A stretch of 64,000 nt of DNA from Demequina sp. NBRC 110054 (GCF_002090115.1 NZ_BBRK01000006.1:1-64000), one strand, 5' to 3'; positions 1 to 8,253 are shown, numbered from the stretch's first letter. A program made the numbers and translations. Notes: generated from the sequence alone by a model not told the origin.

Positions 1-204
1 AACTCTCACCATGCGGTGGAGCCGCTTATCCGGTATTAGACCTCGTTTCCAAGGCTTATCCCAGAGTCTGGGGCAGGTTACTCACGTGTTACTCACCCGT
101 TCGCCACTGATCCACAAGAGCAAGCTCTCGCTTCACCGTTCGACTTGCATGTGTTAAGCACGCCGCCAGCGTTCGTCCTGAGCCAGGATCAAACTCTCCG
201 TAAA
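1..204 (-). rRNA. 16S ribosomal RNA, 5' end (partial)
   Basis: Read on the minus strand, this is the first ~200 nt of 16S rRNA: the universal 27F site (AGAGTTTGATCCTGGCTCAG), then the conserved GAACGCTGGCGGCGTGCTTA block and the helix-6 region ending in GTGAGTAACACGTGAGTAA. The gene continues past the left edge. The mature 5' end is put near 204 by analogy with other 16S genes. V1/V2 features fit Micrococcales; genus is not resolved by eye. Confidence 0.97.
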
Positions 205-420
205 TGTTCAAACCACGACCCCATCCAAAGACAAGACCGTGAAACCTTTTACGAAAACAGTCAAAGACTGCGTTCGAACCCCGGCATCAAACAAAACATC
301 ACTGACATTTCGTTATCTACCAAAGGAATCCCACATCCCCACCACCAAAACTGGCAGCCAGGATGCCGGGAATTAATAATTTGGCATCGACTATGTGGCA
401 CACTGTTGAGTTCTCAAAGT
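205..420 (-). promoter_or_regulatory. rrn leader with boxA-like antitermination/processing element
   Basis: AT-richer spacer between the last rrn promoter and 16S. At 406-418 the minus strand reads TTTGAGAACTCAA, the motif typical of actinobacterial rrn leaders (boxA/processing region), followed by CAGTGTGCC. A short inverted repeat GATGCC...GGCATC at 362-388 could form part of a precursor-processing stem. No protein-coding signal. Confidence 0.6.
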
Positions 421-471
421 TCGGACACGCACCTCACTCAGTCTCACAACCTCGCTCGGGGCAACCCTTCA

Positions 472-499
472 ATCTTACCCATTCTCACTGGAAAGTCAA
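472..499 (-). promoter_or_regulatory. rrn promoter P3 (proximal)
   Basis: Minus strand: -35 TTGACT (494-499), 16-bp spacer, -10 TAAGAT (472-477). The -10 and the preceding GGG are identical to those of the upstream promoter at 579-606, so the two look like a duplicated strong rRNA promoter. Confidence 0.75.
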
Positions 500-578
500 A
501 CCGGCTTCCCGGTCATTTTCCATATTGAATGGCGGTGCTTTTCCGAATCATTTCCGATCCGGCTGAAGCAACCTCTCA

Positions 579-606
579 ATCTTACCCATTTCCTGGAGCC
601 TGTCAA
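579..606 (-). promoter_or_regulatory. rrn promoter P2
   Basis: Minus strand: perfect -35 TTGACA (601-606), 16-bp spacer, -10 TAAGAT (579-584). Sequence around the -10 (ATGGGTAAGATTGA) is shared with P3 about 107 bp downstream. Confidence 0.78.
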
Positions 607-719
607 ATCGCTATTCTCGCGATCCATCAGTCAGGAGCCGGGCGTCCTCGGTCGCATCCAGTCCAAGCGCACGCACTTAGTCTTCGATACATTCGAGGAG
701 CTGCTTCGACGCCTCCCGC

Positions 720-775
720 GGCCTTGTTCAGTCCTGCGGTGAGCGTGGAGCCCGTGGCCTTCTTCAGTCCTCCGG
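720..775. repeat. imperfect 20-bp direct repeat in rrn upstream region
   Basis: GGCCTTGTTCAGTCCTGCGG (720-739, counting its first G) and GGCCTTCTTCAGTCCTCCGG (756-775) differ at two positions and start 36 bp apart, between rrn promoters P1 and P2. Role unknown. Confidence 0.6.
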
Positions 776-805
776 AGCTCGTTCCCGTCGTCGGCAACGG
801 AGAAA

Positions 806-834
806 ACATTACGGGCTTGTGAACGCCAGGTCAA
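806..834 (-). promoter_or_regulatory. rrn promoter P1 (distal)
   Basis: Minus strand: -35 TTGACC (829-834), 17-bp spacer, -10 TAATGT (806-811). It lies about 600 bp before 16S, after the tyrS stop. The stretch between P1 and P2 holds an imperfect 20-bp direct repeat (720-739 and 756-775, two mismatches) and no convincing gene. Confidence 0.6.
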
Positions 835-913
835 ATCCCGTGTCGCCCGGGCGTGTCGCACCTGTCTTCCCTGGCAGACAGCCAGATTGGCCGTGCAACG
901 CGCCCTCGCGACG

Positions 914-2176
914 TCACACCTGCCGCAGAAGTCCCACGGTCTTCTTTCCTCGCCGCAGCACGGACCACCCACCTGCGACGACGTCCTCGGTTCCCAGCAC
1001 CGCGTCGACGTCCTCGACCTTCACGTTGTTGACGTACGCGCCGCCCTCCTGGATGGCGCGACGGGCGGCCGACTTCGACGGCACGATGCCCGTCGCGACG
1101 AGCGCATCGGCCACGGAGATCCCGGCTACGGCCTCGACGCCGCCGAGCTCCTTGGCGCAGCCCGAAAGCGTCTGCTCATCGAGGGACACCAGATCGCCGC
1201 GACCGAACAGCGCCTGCGAGGCATCGACCGCGCCCTGCGCGGCCTTCTCGCCGTGCACGAGCGTGGTGACCTCCCACGCAAGCGTCCGCTGCGCCTCGCG
1301 CTTGAACGGTTCCTCGGCCACCTTGGTCTCCAGCGCATCGATCTGCTCGCGCGTGAGGAAGGTGAACACCTTGAGGTAGCCGATGACGTCCGCGTCGGCC
1401 TGGTTCAGCCAGAACTGGTAGAAGGCGTACGGGCTCGTCATCTCCGGGTCGAGCCAGACGGTGCCCGACTCGGTCTTCCCGAACTTCGTGCCGTCCGCCT
1501 TCGTGATGAGCGGGGTGGCCAGCGCGTGCGCGCTCCTACCCTCCGCCTTGCGGATCAGCTCGGTGCCTGACGTGAGGTTGCCCCACTGGTCGGAGCCACC
1601 GGTCTGAAGCGTGCAGTCGTAGCGGCGGTACTGCTCGAGGAAGTCCATGCCCTGCAGCAGCTGGTAGCTGAACTCGGTGTACGAGATGCCCTCGTCCGAG
1701 TTGAGGCGGCGCGCAACCGTGTCCTTCGAGATCATCGTCCCGAGTCGGAAGTACTTGCCGACGTCGCGCAGCAGCTCGATCGCCGACATGTCCTTGGTCC
1801 AGTCGTAGTTGTTGACCATCCGAGCGGCGTTGTCGCCCTCGAAGCTCAGGAACGGCTCGATCTGACCGCGGATGCGCTCGACCCACTGGTGGACGACGTC
1901 GACCGGGTTCAGCGTGCGCTCCCCCGCCATCTTGGGGTCGCCGATCAGGCCGGTCGCACCGCCGACGAGTGCGAGGGGCTTGTGCCCCGCCATCTGGAAG
2001 CGACGCACCGTGAGGATCTGCACGAGGTTGCCGATGTGCAGGCTCGGCGCCGTCGGGTCGAATCCGCAGTAGAGCGTGACAGGCCCCTCATCGAGGTGAG
2101 CCCGCAGCTCATCCTCTCCGGTGGTGAGCGCGATAAGCCCGCGCCAGGTCAGCTCGTCAAGGATGTGCTCAGTCAT
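914..2176 (-). CDS. tyrS: Tyrosyl-tRNA synthetase
   Basis: Charges tRNA-Tyr with tyrosine in the cytosol. The 420-residue protein has the class I signature PSLHIGN (about residues 44-50) inside a Rossmann core, a KMSKS-type loop KFGKT near residue 230, the tyrosine-site region with GGSDQWGN, and a C-terminal S4-like RNA-binding domain ending in GLLRQV. Length and order match bacterial TyrRS. The start chosen is ATG at 2176 (MTEHILDEL); the upstream in-frame sequence belongs to another reading of the neighbouring operon. A CACAAT hexamer sits 9 nt before this ATG, so the gene may have its own promoter just after the racemase operon. It is followed by the rrn promoter region. Confidence 0.97.
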   Translation of the reverse strand: MTEHILDELTWRGLIALTTGEDELRAHLDEGPVTLYCGFDPTAPSLHIGNLVQILTVRRFQMAGHKPLALVGGATGLIGDPKMAGERTLNPVDVVHQWVERIRGQIEPFLSFEGDNAARMVNNYDWTKDMSAIELLRDVGKYFRLGTMISKDTVARRLNSDEGISYTEFSYQLLQGMDFLEQYRRYDCTLQTGGSDQWGNLTSGTELIRKAEGRSAHALATPLITKADGTKFGKTESGTVWLDPEMTSPYAFYQFWLNQADADVIGYLKVFTFLTREQIDALETKVAEEPFKREAQRTLAWEVTTLVHGEKAAQGAVDASQALFGRGDLVSLDEQTLSGCAKELGGVEAVAGISVADALVATGIVPSKSAARRAIQEGGAYVNNVKVEDVDAVLGTEDVVAGGWSVLRRGKKTVGLLRQV

Positions 2177-2191
2177 GATGGGGCCATTGTG

Positions 2192-2225
2192 CCAGTGCGT
2201 GCCGACTACCAGTGCGTGCCGACTA
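2192..2225. repeat. perfect 17-bp tandem duplication spanning a stop codon
   Basis: CCAGTGCGTGCCGACTA occurs twice head to tail (2192-2208 and 2209-2225). On the minus strand each copy begins with TAG; the right-hand one is the stop codon of the racemase gene. It lies between that gene and tyrS. Confidence 0.9.
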
Positions 2226-3347
2226 CGACTCCACGTGCAGCTGGTCCACGGTCGCCGCCTCGAGCCGGCCCGCATCGGGGACGCGGGCCAGGCCGGGCTC
2301 GCGTGGGATCGCGAGCTGACCGTCCTCGATGACGAACGGGTCGGTGATGTCCTCGGCGTAGAAGCGGTCGGAGGCCGAGATGTCACCCGGCAGGGTGAAG
2401 CCCGGCATGCCGGCGAGCGCCGCGTTGGCGGCGCGACCGATGCCGGTCTCGAGCATCCCGCCGCACCACACCGCGATGCCGTGCGCGCTCGCGAGGTCGT
2501 GGATCCTCCGCGCCTCGAGGTAGCCGCCGACGCGCGAGGGCTTGATGTTGATGATCTGCGCCGCGCCCATCGCGATCGCGTCGGCGGCCTTGGTGACCGA
2601 CACGACGGACTCGTCGAGGCACATCGGCGTGCGCATGCGCGTGGCGAGCTCGGCATGCTGACGCATGTCGTCCTCGGCGAGCGGCTGCTCGATGAGCAGC
2701 AGGTCGAACTCGTCGAGCTTCGCGAGGTGGTTCGCGTCGACGAGCGTGTAAGCGGCGTTCGCGTCGACCTGGAGGGGGACGTCGGGATGCGCCTCGCGCA
2801 CCGCACGCACCGGGTCGAGATCCCAGCCGGGCTTGATCTTCAGCTTGATGCGCACGTAGCCCTCGTCCAGGTAACCCTGCACGACGTCGAGCAGCTGCGG
2901 GACCGAGTCCTGGATGCCGATCGAGACGCCGGAGGGAACGGACGTGCGCGTGACCCCCAGGTAGTCGGCGAACGAGGTGCCCGCGGCGCGCAGCTGGGCG
3001 TCGAGGACCGCCATCTCGACGGCGGCCTTCGCCATCCGGTGGCCCACGATGCGCTCGAGGTGGTGCGCGACCGTCTCCGCGGTGAGCGGCGCCTTGCGCT
3101 GCGCCTCGAACAGCATCGGGAAAAGGTAGGTCGTCATCACGTCGATGACACCCGCCGTGTACTCCTCGGAGTAGACGGGCTCGCTGAGCGCGCCGCACTC
3201 GCCCCACCCGACCACCTCGACGCCGTCGACGTCCGCATGGAGCTCGAGCACGAGCACCCGGCGATGGGTCTGGGTTGAGAACGAGGTGGTGAACGGAGCG
3301 ACCAGCGGCAGGTCGAGCGTGCGCAGGGCGACGTGGGTGATCCTCAT
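2223..3347 (-). CDS. Enolase-superfamily N-succinylamino acid racemase / o-succinylbenzoate synthase
   Basis: The 374-residue protein belongs to the MenC type 2/NSAR group of the enolase superfamily. Visible catalytic residues are the KLK pair K168/K170 (acid-base), metal ligands D195 (VDANAAYT), E220 (IEQPL) and D245 (CLDES), and the opposite base K269 (NIKPSRVGG). The start is ATG 3347, which overlaps the stop of the GNAT gene (ATGA). Family members make o-succinylbenzoate for menaquinone, racemise N-succinyl amino acids, or both. No other men gene is nearby; instead the gene sits in an operon with an acyltransferase and an M20 amidohydrolase, which favours the racemase role (inference). 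A 17-bp duplication covers its stop codon. Confidence 0.85.
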   Translation of the reverse strand: MRITHVALRTLDLPLVAPFTTSFSTQTHRRVLVLELHADVDGVEVVGWGECGALSEPVYSEEYTAGVIDVMTTYLFPMLFEAQRKAPLTAETVAHHLERIVGHRMAKAAVEMAVLDAQLRAAGTSFADYLGVTRTSVPSGVSIGIQDSVPQLLDVVQGYLDEGYVRIKLKIKPGWDLDPVRAVREAHPDVPLQVDANAAYTLVDANHLAKLDEFDLLLIEQPLAEDDMRQHAELATRMRTPMCLDESVVSVTKAADAIAMGAAQIINIKPSRVGGYLEARRIHDLASAHGIAVWCGGMLETGIGRAANAALAGMPGFTLPGDISASDRFYAEDITDPFVIEDGQLAIPREPGLARVPDAGRLEAATVDQLHVES

Positions 3348-4171
3348 GGCTTCTCCAGCAGGTAGTGACCATCGCGGGTGGCGGCGACCAGCCGCCACCC
3401 GGCGTCGAGCAGGGGGACGAGGGTGTCGCGCAACGCGACTCGCCACAGCGCGGCCGTGGCGGGATCCCGTCGGCGCAGGCCCTCGATGTCGGCGGGCAGC
3501 GCCGCCGACACGGACGATGCGGCAGCGGGCAGGGGCGCGACGACGGGCAGGTCGTCGGGACCGACGGACAGCACCTCAGGGACACCCTCGGCGGACGCGG
3601 GCTGCGAGTCCGCCGAGGGCAGCGGCACATCGAGCGGCCAGCTCACGAGGATGCGATCGCTTCCCTGGCCAGCGTTCACCCCGTCGACCATCTCTCCGTA
3701 GAAGTCGACGAGGTAGTCGGCCAGCCCGGCGCCGAGCCTGCGCATGTTGAACGCGGCGTTGCGCGCGACGAGCGGGTCGTACGTCCAGGTGATCCGCGTC
3801 AGTCCGCGGTCGAGGCACCAGGCCCGCTGATGCAGTTTCATCGCGGTGCCGATGCCACGGCCCGCGGTCCCCGAGACGACGCCGGCGACGTGCGAGTGCA
3901 GCGCCTCCCCGAGCGGCTGGGCGAGGAAGCCGACGCACACGCCGACCATCGTCTCGCCCTCGAAGGCCGCGGCCACGTAGCTGCCCGCATGCTCGAGCGC
4001 GACGAGCGCGGGCGCGGTCAGCACCGTGGCGCCCCAGATCTCGTCCAGCACCCTCTCCGCCTCGGGGCACTGCGCGGGGTGAAGCGTGCGCACGACGACG
4101 CCCGCGCGGACGGCGGACTCGTCGGCGTCCTTCCACGCGTCGGCGAGGACCTGGGTGTCCACGGCGTTCAT
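3344..4171 (-). CDS. GNAT-family N-acyltransferase (COG3375-like)
   Basis: This 275-residue protein has a GNAT fold with an acyl-CoA-binding segment around GTAGRGIGTAMK (about residues 99-110), followed by the TWTYDPLVARNAAFN block typical of the COG3375 group, and a C-terminal part of about 90 residues that is low-complexity around 190-215. Proteins of this group are often encoded beside NSAR-like enolase enzymes, where they succinylate D-amino acids. Both flanking genes overlap it by 4 nt (3344-3347 and 4168-4171), so the three are almost certainly one transcript. Substrate is inferred from context only. The linker carries a GGACGATGCG copy at 3512-3521. Confidence 0.75.
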   Translation of the reverse strand: MNAVDTQVLADAWKDADESAVRAGVVVRTLHPAQCPEAERVLDEIWGATVLTAPALVALEHAGSYVAAAFEGETMVGVCVGFLAQPLGEALHSHVAGVVSGTAGRGIGTAMKLHQRAWCLDRGLTRITWTYDPLVARNAAFNMRRLGAGLADYLVDFYGEMVDGVNAGQGSDRILVSWPLDVPLPSADSQPASAEGVPEVLSVGPDDLPVVAPLPAAASSVSAALPADIEGLRRRDPATAALWRVALRDTLVPLLDAGWRLVAATRDGHYLLEKP

Positions 4172-5334
4172 CGGCGGCCTCCCTCGGCGAGCAGGTCCCT
4201 GATCAGCAGCGAGGCGAGCGCCGTCCGATGCGGGACGTGCGCGAGCACCACGTGCTCGTCCTCGGCATGCGCGCCGCCGCCGACGGCCCCGAGCCCGTCG
4301 AGCGTCGGGCAGCCGACCCCGGCGGCGAAGTTGCCGTCGGAAGCGCCGCCGACGGCGATCTCCTCAAGCGCGTCGATCCCCGCCTCCGGCGCCAGTCGTG
4401 CCGCCCTCTCGTACAGCGGCAGGGCGGATTCGCGCTCGAGCGGACGGCGGTTGACCTCTCCGTGCAGCACGATCCGCGCGCCGTCGAGCACGGGCTCGAG
4501 GCGGCGGAGAGCGGCATCGACGCGGTCCTGCTCGGCGACGGTCCGACACCGCACATCCACGTTGACCCGCGCGTTCGCGGGCACGGTGTTGCCCGTCGTG
4601 CCGATCGTCGCTCGGGTAGGCGTCACGGTCGTCCCTGCCGCGGCGTCCGCGATCGACTCGAGCGCGAGGATCTGGTGGGACAGCTCGATCCCCGCGTTGA
4701 CGCCCTTCTCGGGGTCGAGCCCGGAGTGGGAGGCGCGGCCGACCGCCTCGACCTCGTACCAGGAGACGCCCTTGCGCGCAGTCTTGAGCGCGCCTTGCGC
4801 ACCCGCGGAGGCCTCGAACACGAGGGCCGCCTCGTGTCGTGCGGCCTCCTCCTCGATCAGCGTGCGCGAGGTCAGCGAGCCGATCTCCTCGTCACCCGTG
4901 ACCAGCAGGGTCACGCCGTCGACTGCCTCCGGACCCCCGGCCTGTGCGAGCATCGCGACCGCATGCACGGCCTGCACGGTGCCCACGATCATGTCGAAGC
5001 ACCCCGGCCCTCGCAGCACTCCGTCCCGCACCGAGAACGGGATGCGCGCAAGCGTGCCGAGCGGCCACACGGTGTCGTGGTGACAGATGAGGAGCACCCG
5101 GCGCGGGCCGGTGCCCAGGGACCAGCGCAGGTGCGGGACTCCGTCGATGACGAGTCGCTCCGATGCGGCGGCCAGCCCCGCCTCGGCGAGCCTCGCGCCG
5201 ATGACCGCGTCCGTGAGGTCGGCGCTGAGGGCGATCGCGCGCGGATCCTCCGACGGCGACTCGCACTCGATCAGCTCTTTCGCATCGGCGATCATGCTGT
5301 CGAGCCGGGCGCCGGCGGAGTCGAGAAGAGTCAC
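4168..5334 (-). CDS. M20-family metallohydrolase (carboxypeptidase G2-like, probable N-acyl amino acid amidohydrolase)
   Basis: The 388-residue M20 peptidase-family protein has the dinuclear-metal ligands in order: HHD (residues 85-87), D114 in GPGCFD, E149/E150 in TGDEE, a later FEAS glutamate, and the C-terminal GGGAHAEDEH histidine. A lid domain with ASHSGL lies in the middle. It is the first gene of the operon with the acyltransferase and racemase; together they could remove an N-succinyl group after racemisation. The start is GTG 5334. A CACGAT hexamer exactly 6 nt before it suggests a leaderless mRNA. The real acyl group and amino acid are not visible from sequence. Confidence 0.8.
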   Translation of the reverse strand: MTLLDSAGARLDSMIADAKELIECESPSEDPRAIALSADLTDAVIGARLAEAGLAAASERLVIDGVPHLRWSLGTGPRRVLLICHHDTVWPLGTLARIPFSVRDGVLRGPGCFDMIVGTVQAVHAVAMLAQAGGPEAVDGVTLLVTGDEEIGSLTSRTLIEEEAARHEAALVFEASAGAQGALKTARKGVSWYEVEAVGRASHSGLDPEKGVNAGIELSHQILALESIADAAAGTTVTPTRATIGTTGNTVPANARVNVDVRCRTVAEQDRVDAALRRLEPVLDGARIVLHGEVNRRPLERESALPLYERAARLAPEAGIDALEEIAVGGASDGNFAAGVGCPTLDGLGAVGGGAHAEDEHVVLAHVPHRTALASLLIRDLLAEGGRR

Positions 5335-5470
5335 CTCGTCATCGTGGCACGGCCCGCGTTACGGCGTCGTTTCCCGCTCGGCCCGTCGGAACCGTCCTGT
5401 CGCGCTCGAGCTGCCGTCGCATCGTCCTGGTCCCCGCGACGTGGTCCCCCCGGCCGATCGAGGCGCGGGG
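5335..5470. other. intergenic spacer with one GGACGATGCG motif
   Basis: 136 bp between the M20 operon promoter and the end of the kinase gene. It contains the 10-mer GGACGATGCG on the minus strand at 5418-5427 and the probable CACGAT -10 of the M20 operon at 5341-5346. No gene seen. Confidence 0.6.
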
Positions 5471-6031
5471 TCAGTCGAGGTAGGGCTGCGTGCCGTCCAC
5501 GATCACGTCGGCCGCGCCTCGCACGCCCTCGTCGGCCAGGAACACCTGCTCGCTCGCCTGCCACCGCTCCCATTCGTTGCGCATCGCCTCGCCGTCGCGC
5601 TCAACGCCCCTCGCGACCCGCACGTCCCACGGCGCCTCGACGAAGACCACGAGCGACGCGAAATCGCGGGCGGCTCGCTGCCCGACCCCCACACCCTCGA
5701 TCACGAGCGTGTCCGCCACGGGCACCGGGATCGTCTCCGCGCGTCGTCCCTCGTACCAATCCCAGCGGCCGAAGGCGCCGTGCTCGTGCCGCGACAGCGG
5801 CTCAAGGATGCCGTGACCCAGGATCGGCCACATGGTCGGCAGTCCGTCCCAGCCCTCGTAGATGTCGTCGCCGTGGATCACCTGCGCGCACATCTCCTCG
5901 CCGAGCCTTCCGCCCAGCGTGGTCTTCCCCGAGCCGGCGGGGCCGTCGATCAGCACCACGCGGGTCGTCCCGCAGCGCACCGGGGATCTCCGCACCCGGG
6001 CCGCGAGGTCCCGCACCGAGAGCTGTCCCAT
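5471..6031 (-). CDS. Uridine kinase-like P-loop kinase
   Basis: A 186-residue P-loop NTPase with Walker A GPAGSGKT (about residues 30-37), a DD pair in HGDDIYEGW that resembles the uridine/cytidine kinase substrate site, and the hydrophobic strand TLVIEGVGVG before a Lid-like RDFASLVVFVEAP region. Actinobacterial homologues are annotated as (d)NMP or uridine kinase-like ATP-binding proteins; the substrate is unproven. The start chosen is ATG 6031 rather than 6043 because TATGCT lies 7 nt upstream of 6031 and overlaps the later ATG, so 6043 would lie inside the promoter. Divergent from the YbaK-type gene with only 23 bp between starts. Confidence 0.7.
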   Translation of the reverse strand: MGQLSVRDLAARVRRSPVRCGTTRVVLIDGPAGSGKTTLGGRLGEEMCAQVIHGDDIYEGWDGLPTMWPILGHGILEPLSRHEHGAFGRWDWYEGRRAETIPVPVADTLVIEGVGVGQRAARDFASLVVFVEAPWDVRVARGVERDGEAMRNEWERWQASEQVFLADEGVRGAADVIVDGTQPYLD

Positions 6032-6038
6032 GGGGCAC

Positions 6039-6048
6039 AGCATAGGGT
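6039..6048. promoter_or_regulatory. overlapping divergent leaderless -10 elements
   Basis: Minus strand TATGCT (6039-6044) stands 7 nt before ATG 6031; plus strand TAGGGT (6043-6048) stands 6 nt before ATG 6055. The two hexamers share two bases, leaving no room for two ribosome-binding sites, so both mRNAs are probably leaderless. Confidence 0.6.
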
Positions 6049-6054
6049 GTGAGG

Positions 6055-6534
6055 ATGGCGAACGAGGCGCTTCACCCCAGGGTCCAGCAGGTGCAGGCGG
6101 CGCTCCACGCGGGCGGCGTCGACGTGACGGTGAGGCAGATCGACGAGTCCACGCCGACCGCCGCAGCCGCCGCCGAGTACCTGGGATGCGACGTCGGCGC
6201 CATCGCGAACTCGCTCGTGTTCATGGCGGATGACGAGCCGATCCTCGTGCTCACCTCGGGGGCGCATCGCGTGGACACCGCGCACCTCGCCGAGCGCATC
6301 GGCGCCGCCAAGGTGCGCCGCGCCTCGGCCGCTCAGGTCACGTCCGCCACGGGGCAGGTGATCGGCGGGGTCGCCCCGGTCGGTCATCCCGCTCCCGTGC
6401 GCACCTACCTCGACGTGGCGCTGCTCGAGTACGACGAACTGTGGGCGGCGGCGGGCATCCCCGCGTCACTGTTCCCGATCAGCTACGCCGACCTGCTCCG
6501 CGTCACGGGCGCGATCGAGGTCGAGGTCGACTGA
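6055..6534 (+). CDS. YbaK/EbsC-type aminoacyl-tRNA deacylase
   Basis: A 159-residue protein of the YbaK/aminoacyl-tRNA editing superfamily. Characteristic parts are TAAAAAEYLGCDVGAIANSL near the N terminus, the VLTSGAHRVD strand, and IGGVAPVGH, the family's GG-x-x-P-x-G-H motif. Family members hydrolyse mischarged tRNAs such as Cys-tRNA-Pro in trans. ATG 6055 is chosen over GTG 6049 because TAGGGT ends exactly 6 nt before it. Specificity within the family cannot be read from sequence. Confidence 0.85.
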   Translation: MANEALHPRVQQVQAALHAGGVDVTVRQIDESTPTAAAAAEYLGCDVGAIANSLVFMADDEPILVLTSGAHRVDTAHLAERIGAAKVRRASAAQVTSATGQVIGGVAPVGHPAPVRTYLDVALLEYDELWAAAGIPASLFPISYADLLRVTGAIEVEVD

Positions 6535-6612
6535 GGGGTCAAGGTCGGCACCGGCTGAGGCCTGCGAGGGTCGACCCTCGCCTCGACGCGAAGCGGTCCG
6601 GCCGAGCCCCGG

Positions 6613-8253
6613 CTACTGCTCGTAGGACGTGAAGCCGCTGCCGCTCACGCGAGCGAAGTAGCCGAAGCCCCAGCCGCCGCCCGAGGCAAGCTGCCACCCG
6701 TAGTAGGAGTCCGAGGAGTCACGCGTTCCGGTGAACCAGATGACGTCGTCCACGCCGTCGCCGTCGAAGTCGCCGGAGGCGACATCGTGCAGCGCGGGTG
6801 ACACCGTGCTCCACTTGGCCCGCTCCCAGTCGTCGAAGCCCTCGACCGTGCCCGAGGCGAGCTGCCAGCCGTTGTACGCCGTGTCGCTGCTCGACGTCCC
6901 CGTCATCCAGATGATGTCGTCCGCACCGTCGCCGTCGTAGTCGCCGTACGTGAAGCGCTTCTTGCTCGGCACGAGGACGCTGTTCTTCACCTTGAGGTAG
7001 CGGCTGAACTTCTCTGTCGAGCCGTAGCTCATCTGCCAGCCGGACTTCTTGGACGACGAGCTCCGCGTGCCTGTGAACCACACGACGTCGTCCGCCCCGT
7101 CGCCGTTGAAGTCGCCGTAGCCGAACTCCTGCTTCGCCGGGGTCACGCTGCTGGCCTTCACCTGCACGAAGCTCCGGAAACCCGTGGTCTTCTTGCCGCG
7201 GGCGAGCTGCCACCCCGACTTCTGCGCGGTCGCACTCGCTGTCCCCGTGAACCACAGGACATCGTCCCGCCCGTCCCCGTTGAAGTCTCCGTACGCGAGG
7301 GTGCGGTCGGCAGGGGTCGAGGAGCTTCCGCTCACGCGGACGAACCCAGAGATCCCGTTGGCCTTGCCGTAGGCGATCTGCCAGCCCCAGAACTTGGCGT
7401 TCGATTTGCTGCCCTTGCCGGTGAACCAGAGGACGTCGTCATATCCGTCGCCGTTGAAGTCACCGATCGCGACCTCATGGTTCAGAGGAGAGACCGCGCT
7501 GTGGCGGACCTTCGTGAACGACGCCATCCCGCTCGCGCCGCCATACGAGACCTGCCATCCGTTCTTCTTGACGTCAGCACGCGTCGTGCCGGTGAGCCAC
7601 AGCACGTCCTCGTAGTTGTCGCCGTTGAAGTCGCCGTACCGGAACTCGTCCGTGAATCCCGCGTCGAACACGTCGAAGTCGATCGAGTCGACCTCCTTGC
7701 CTGCACCCTTGGGGCGCAGCGCGTACGCCATGCGGGCGTCCTTGTCGTCGTTGATCGATCCGATCCACGACGTCCGTCCCTGCGCGGTCTGCAGGATGCG
7801 CCCGTGGCCGAGGTAGATGGCGACGTGACGGATGTCGTCGGGATCGCCGGTGTCGGACCAGAACATGAGGTCGCCCGGTTCCAGGGAGTCGCTCGCGAGC
7901 GTCGTCCCGCGGCCGACCTTGATCTGCTTTCCGTCGCCCCAGTACTGACCCCTCGACGAGGCTGGGTCGACGACGCCGGGGCTGACGTGCCTCCACGCCA
8001 GGTACACCGATCCCGAACAGTCGAAGCGGCCCTGCTCACGCGCGCCGAGCGCGTAGTCGACCCCCACGAGCGAGGTGCGGGCGTAGTAGGCCGCGGCCTG
8101 CCCGGCGGTGACCGTCGCGGCCTGCGCGGGCGGCGACACGACTGCGGTGACGAGGCCCCATGCGAGGGCGAGGATGAGCGCGAAGCCGAGCCTGGCCATC
8201 CATGACCGTTCCGCGTCGCCGCCCTGGGCGGACCGTACGCGTGCGTGCGTCAT
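6613..8253 (-). CDS. Secreted NlpC/P60 hydrolase with six FG-GAP (VCBS) repeats
   Basis: The 546-residue protein starts with a signal peptide (arginine-rich n-region, hydrophobic ARLGFALILALAWGLVTAVV, PAQAA cleavage region). Residues ~50-180 form an NlpC/P60 domain with the catalytic cysteine in RFDCSGS and histidine in IRHVAIYLG, so it probably cuts peptidoglycan peptides. Residues ~200-546 hold six repeats of about 57 residues, each with a calcium-type DxNxDGxxD motif (GDFNGDGYDDVLWFTG and variants) and a GWQ core, likely a seven-bladed-type propeller or part of one. The repeats are probably for wall or ligand binding. Start ATG 8253 has a GAGG site 5 nt upstream. Confidence 0.85.
   Translation of the reverse strand: MTHARVRSAQGGDAERSWMARLGFALILALAWGLVTAVVSPPAQAATVTAGQAAAYYARTSLVGVDYALGAREQGRFDCSGSVYLAWRHVSPGVVDPASSRGQYWGDGKQIKVGRGTTLASDSLEPGDLMFWSDTGDPDDIRHVAIYLGHGRILQTAQGRTSWIGSINDDKDARMAYALRPKGAGKEVDSIDFDVFDAGFTDEFRYGDFNGDNYEDVLWLTGTTRADVKKNGWQVSYGGASGMASFTKVRHSAVSPLNHEVAIGDFNGDGYDDVLWFTGKGSKSNAKFWGWQIAYGKANGISGFVRVSGSSSTPADRTLAYGDFNGDGRDDVLWFTGTASATAQKSGWQLARGKKTTGFRSFVQVKASSVTPAKQEFGYGDFNGDGADDVVWFTGTRSSSSKKSGWQMSYGSTEKFSRYLKVKNSVLVPSKKRFTYGDYDGDGADDIIWMTGTSSSDTAYNGWQLASGTVEGFDDWERAKWSTVSPALHDVASGDFDGDGVDDVIWFTGTRDSSDSYYGWQLASGGGWGFGYFARVSGSGFTSYEQ

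Noticed and set aside
627-809. 60-residue ORF upstream of the rrn operon (minus strand)
   Set aside because: Its start lies within the P1 -10 region, it has no ribosome site, and its Gly/Ala-rich sequence reflects a local repeat.
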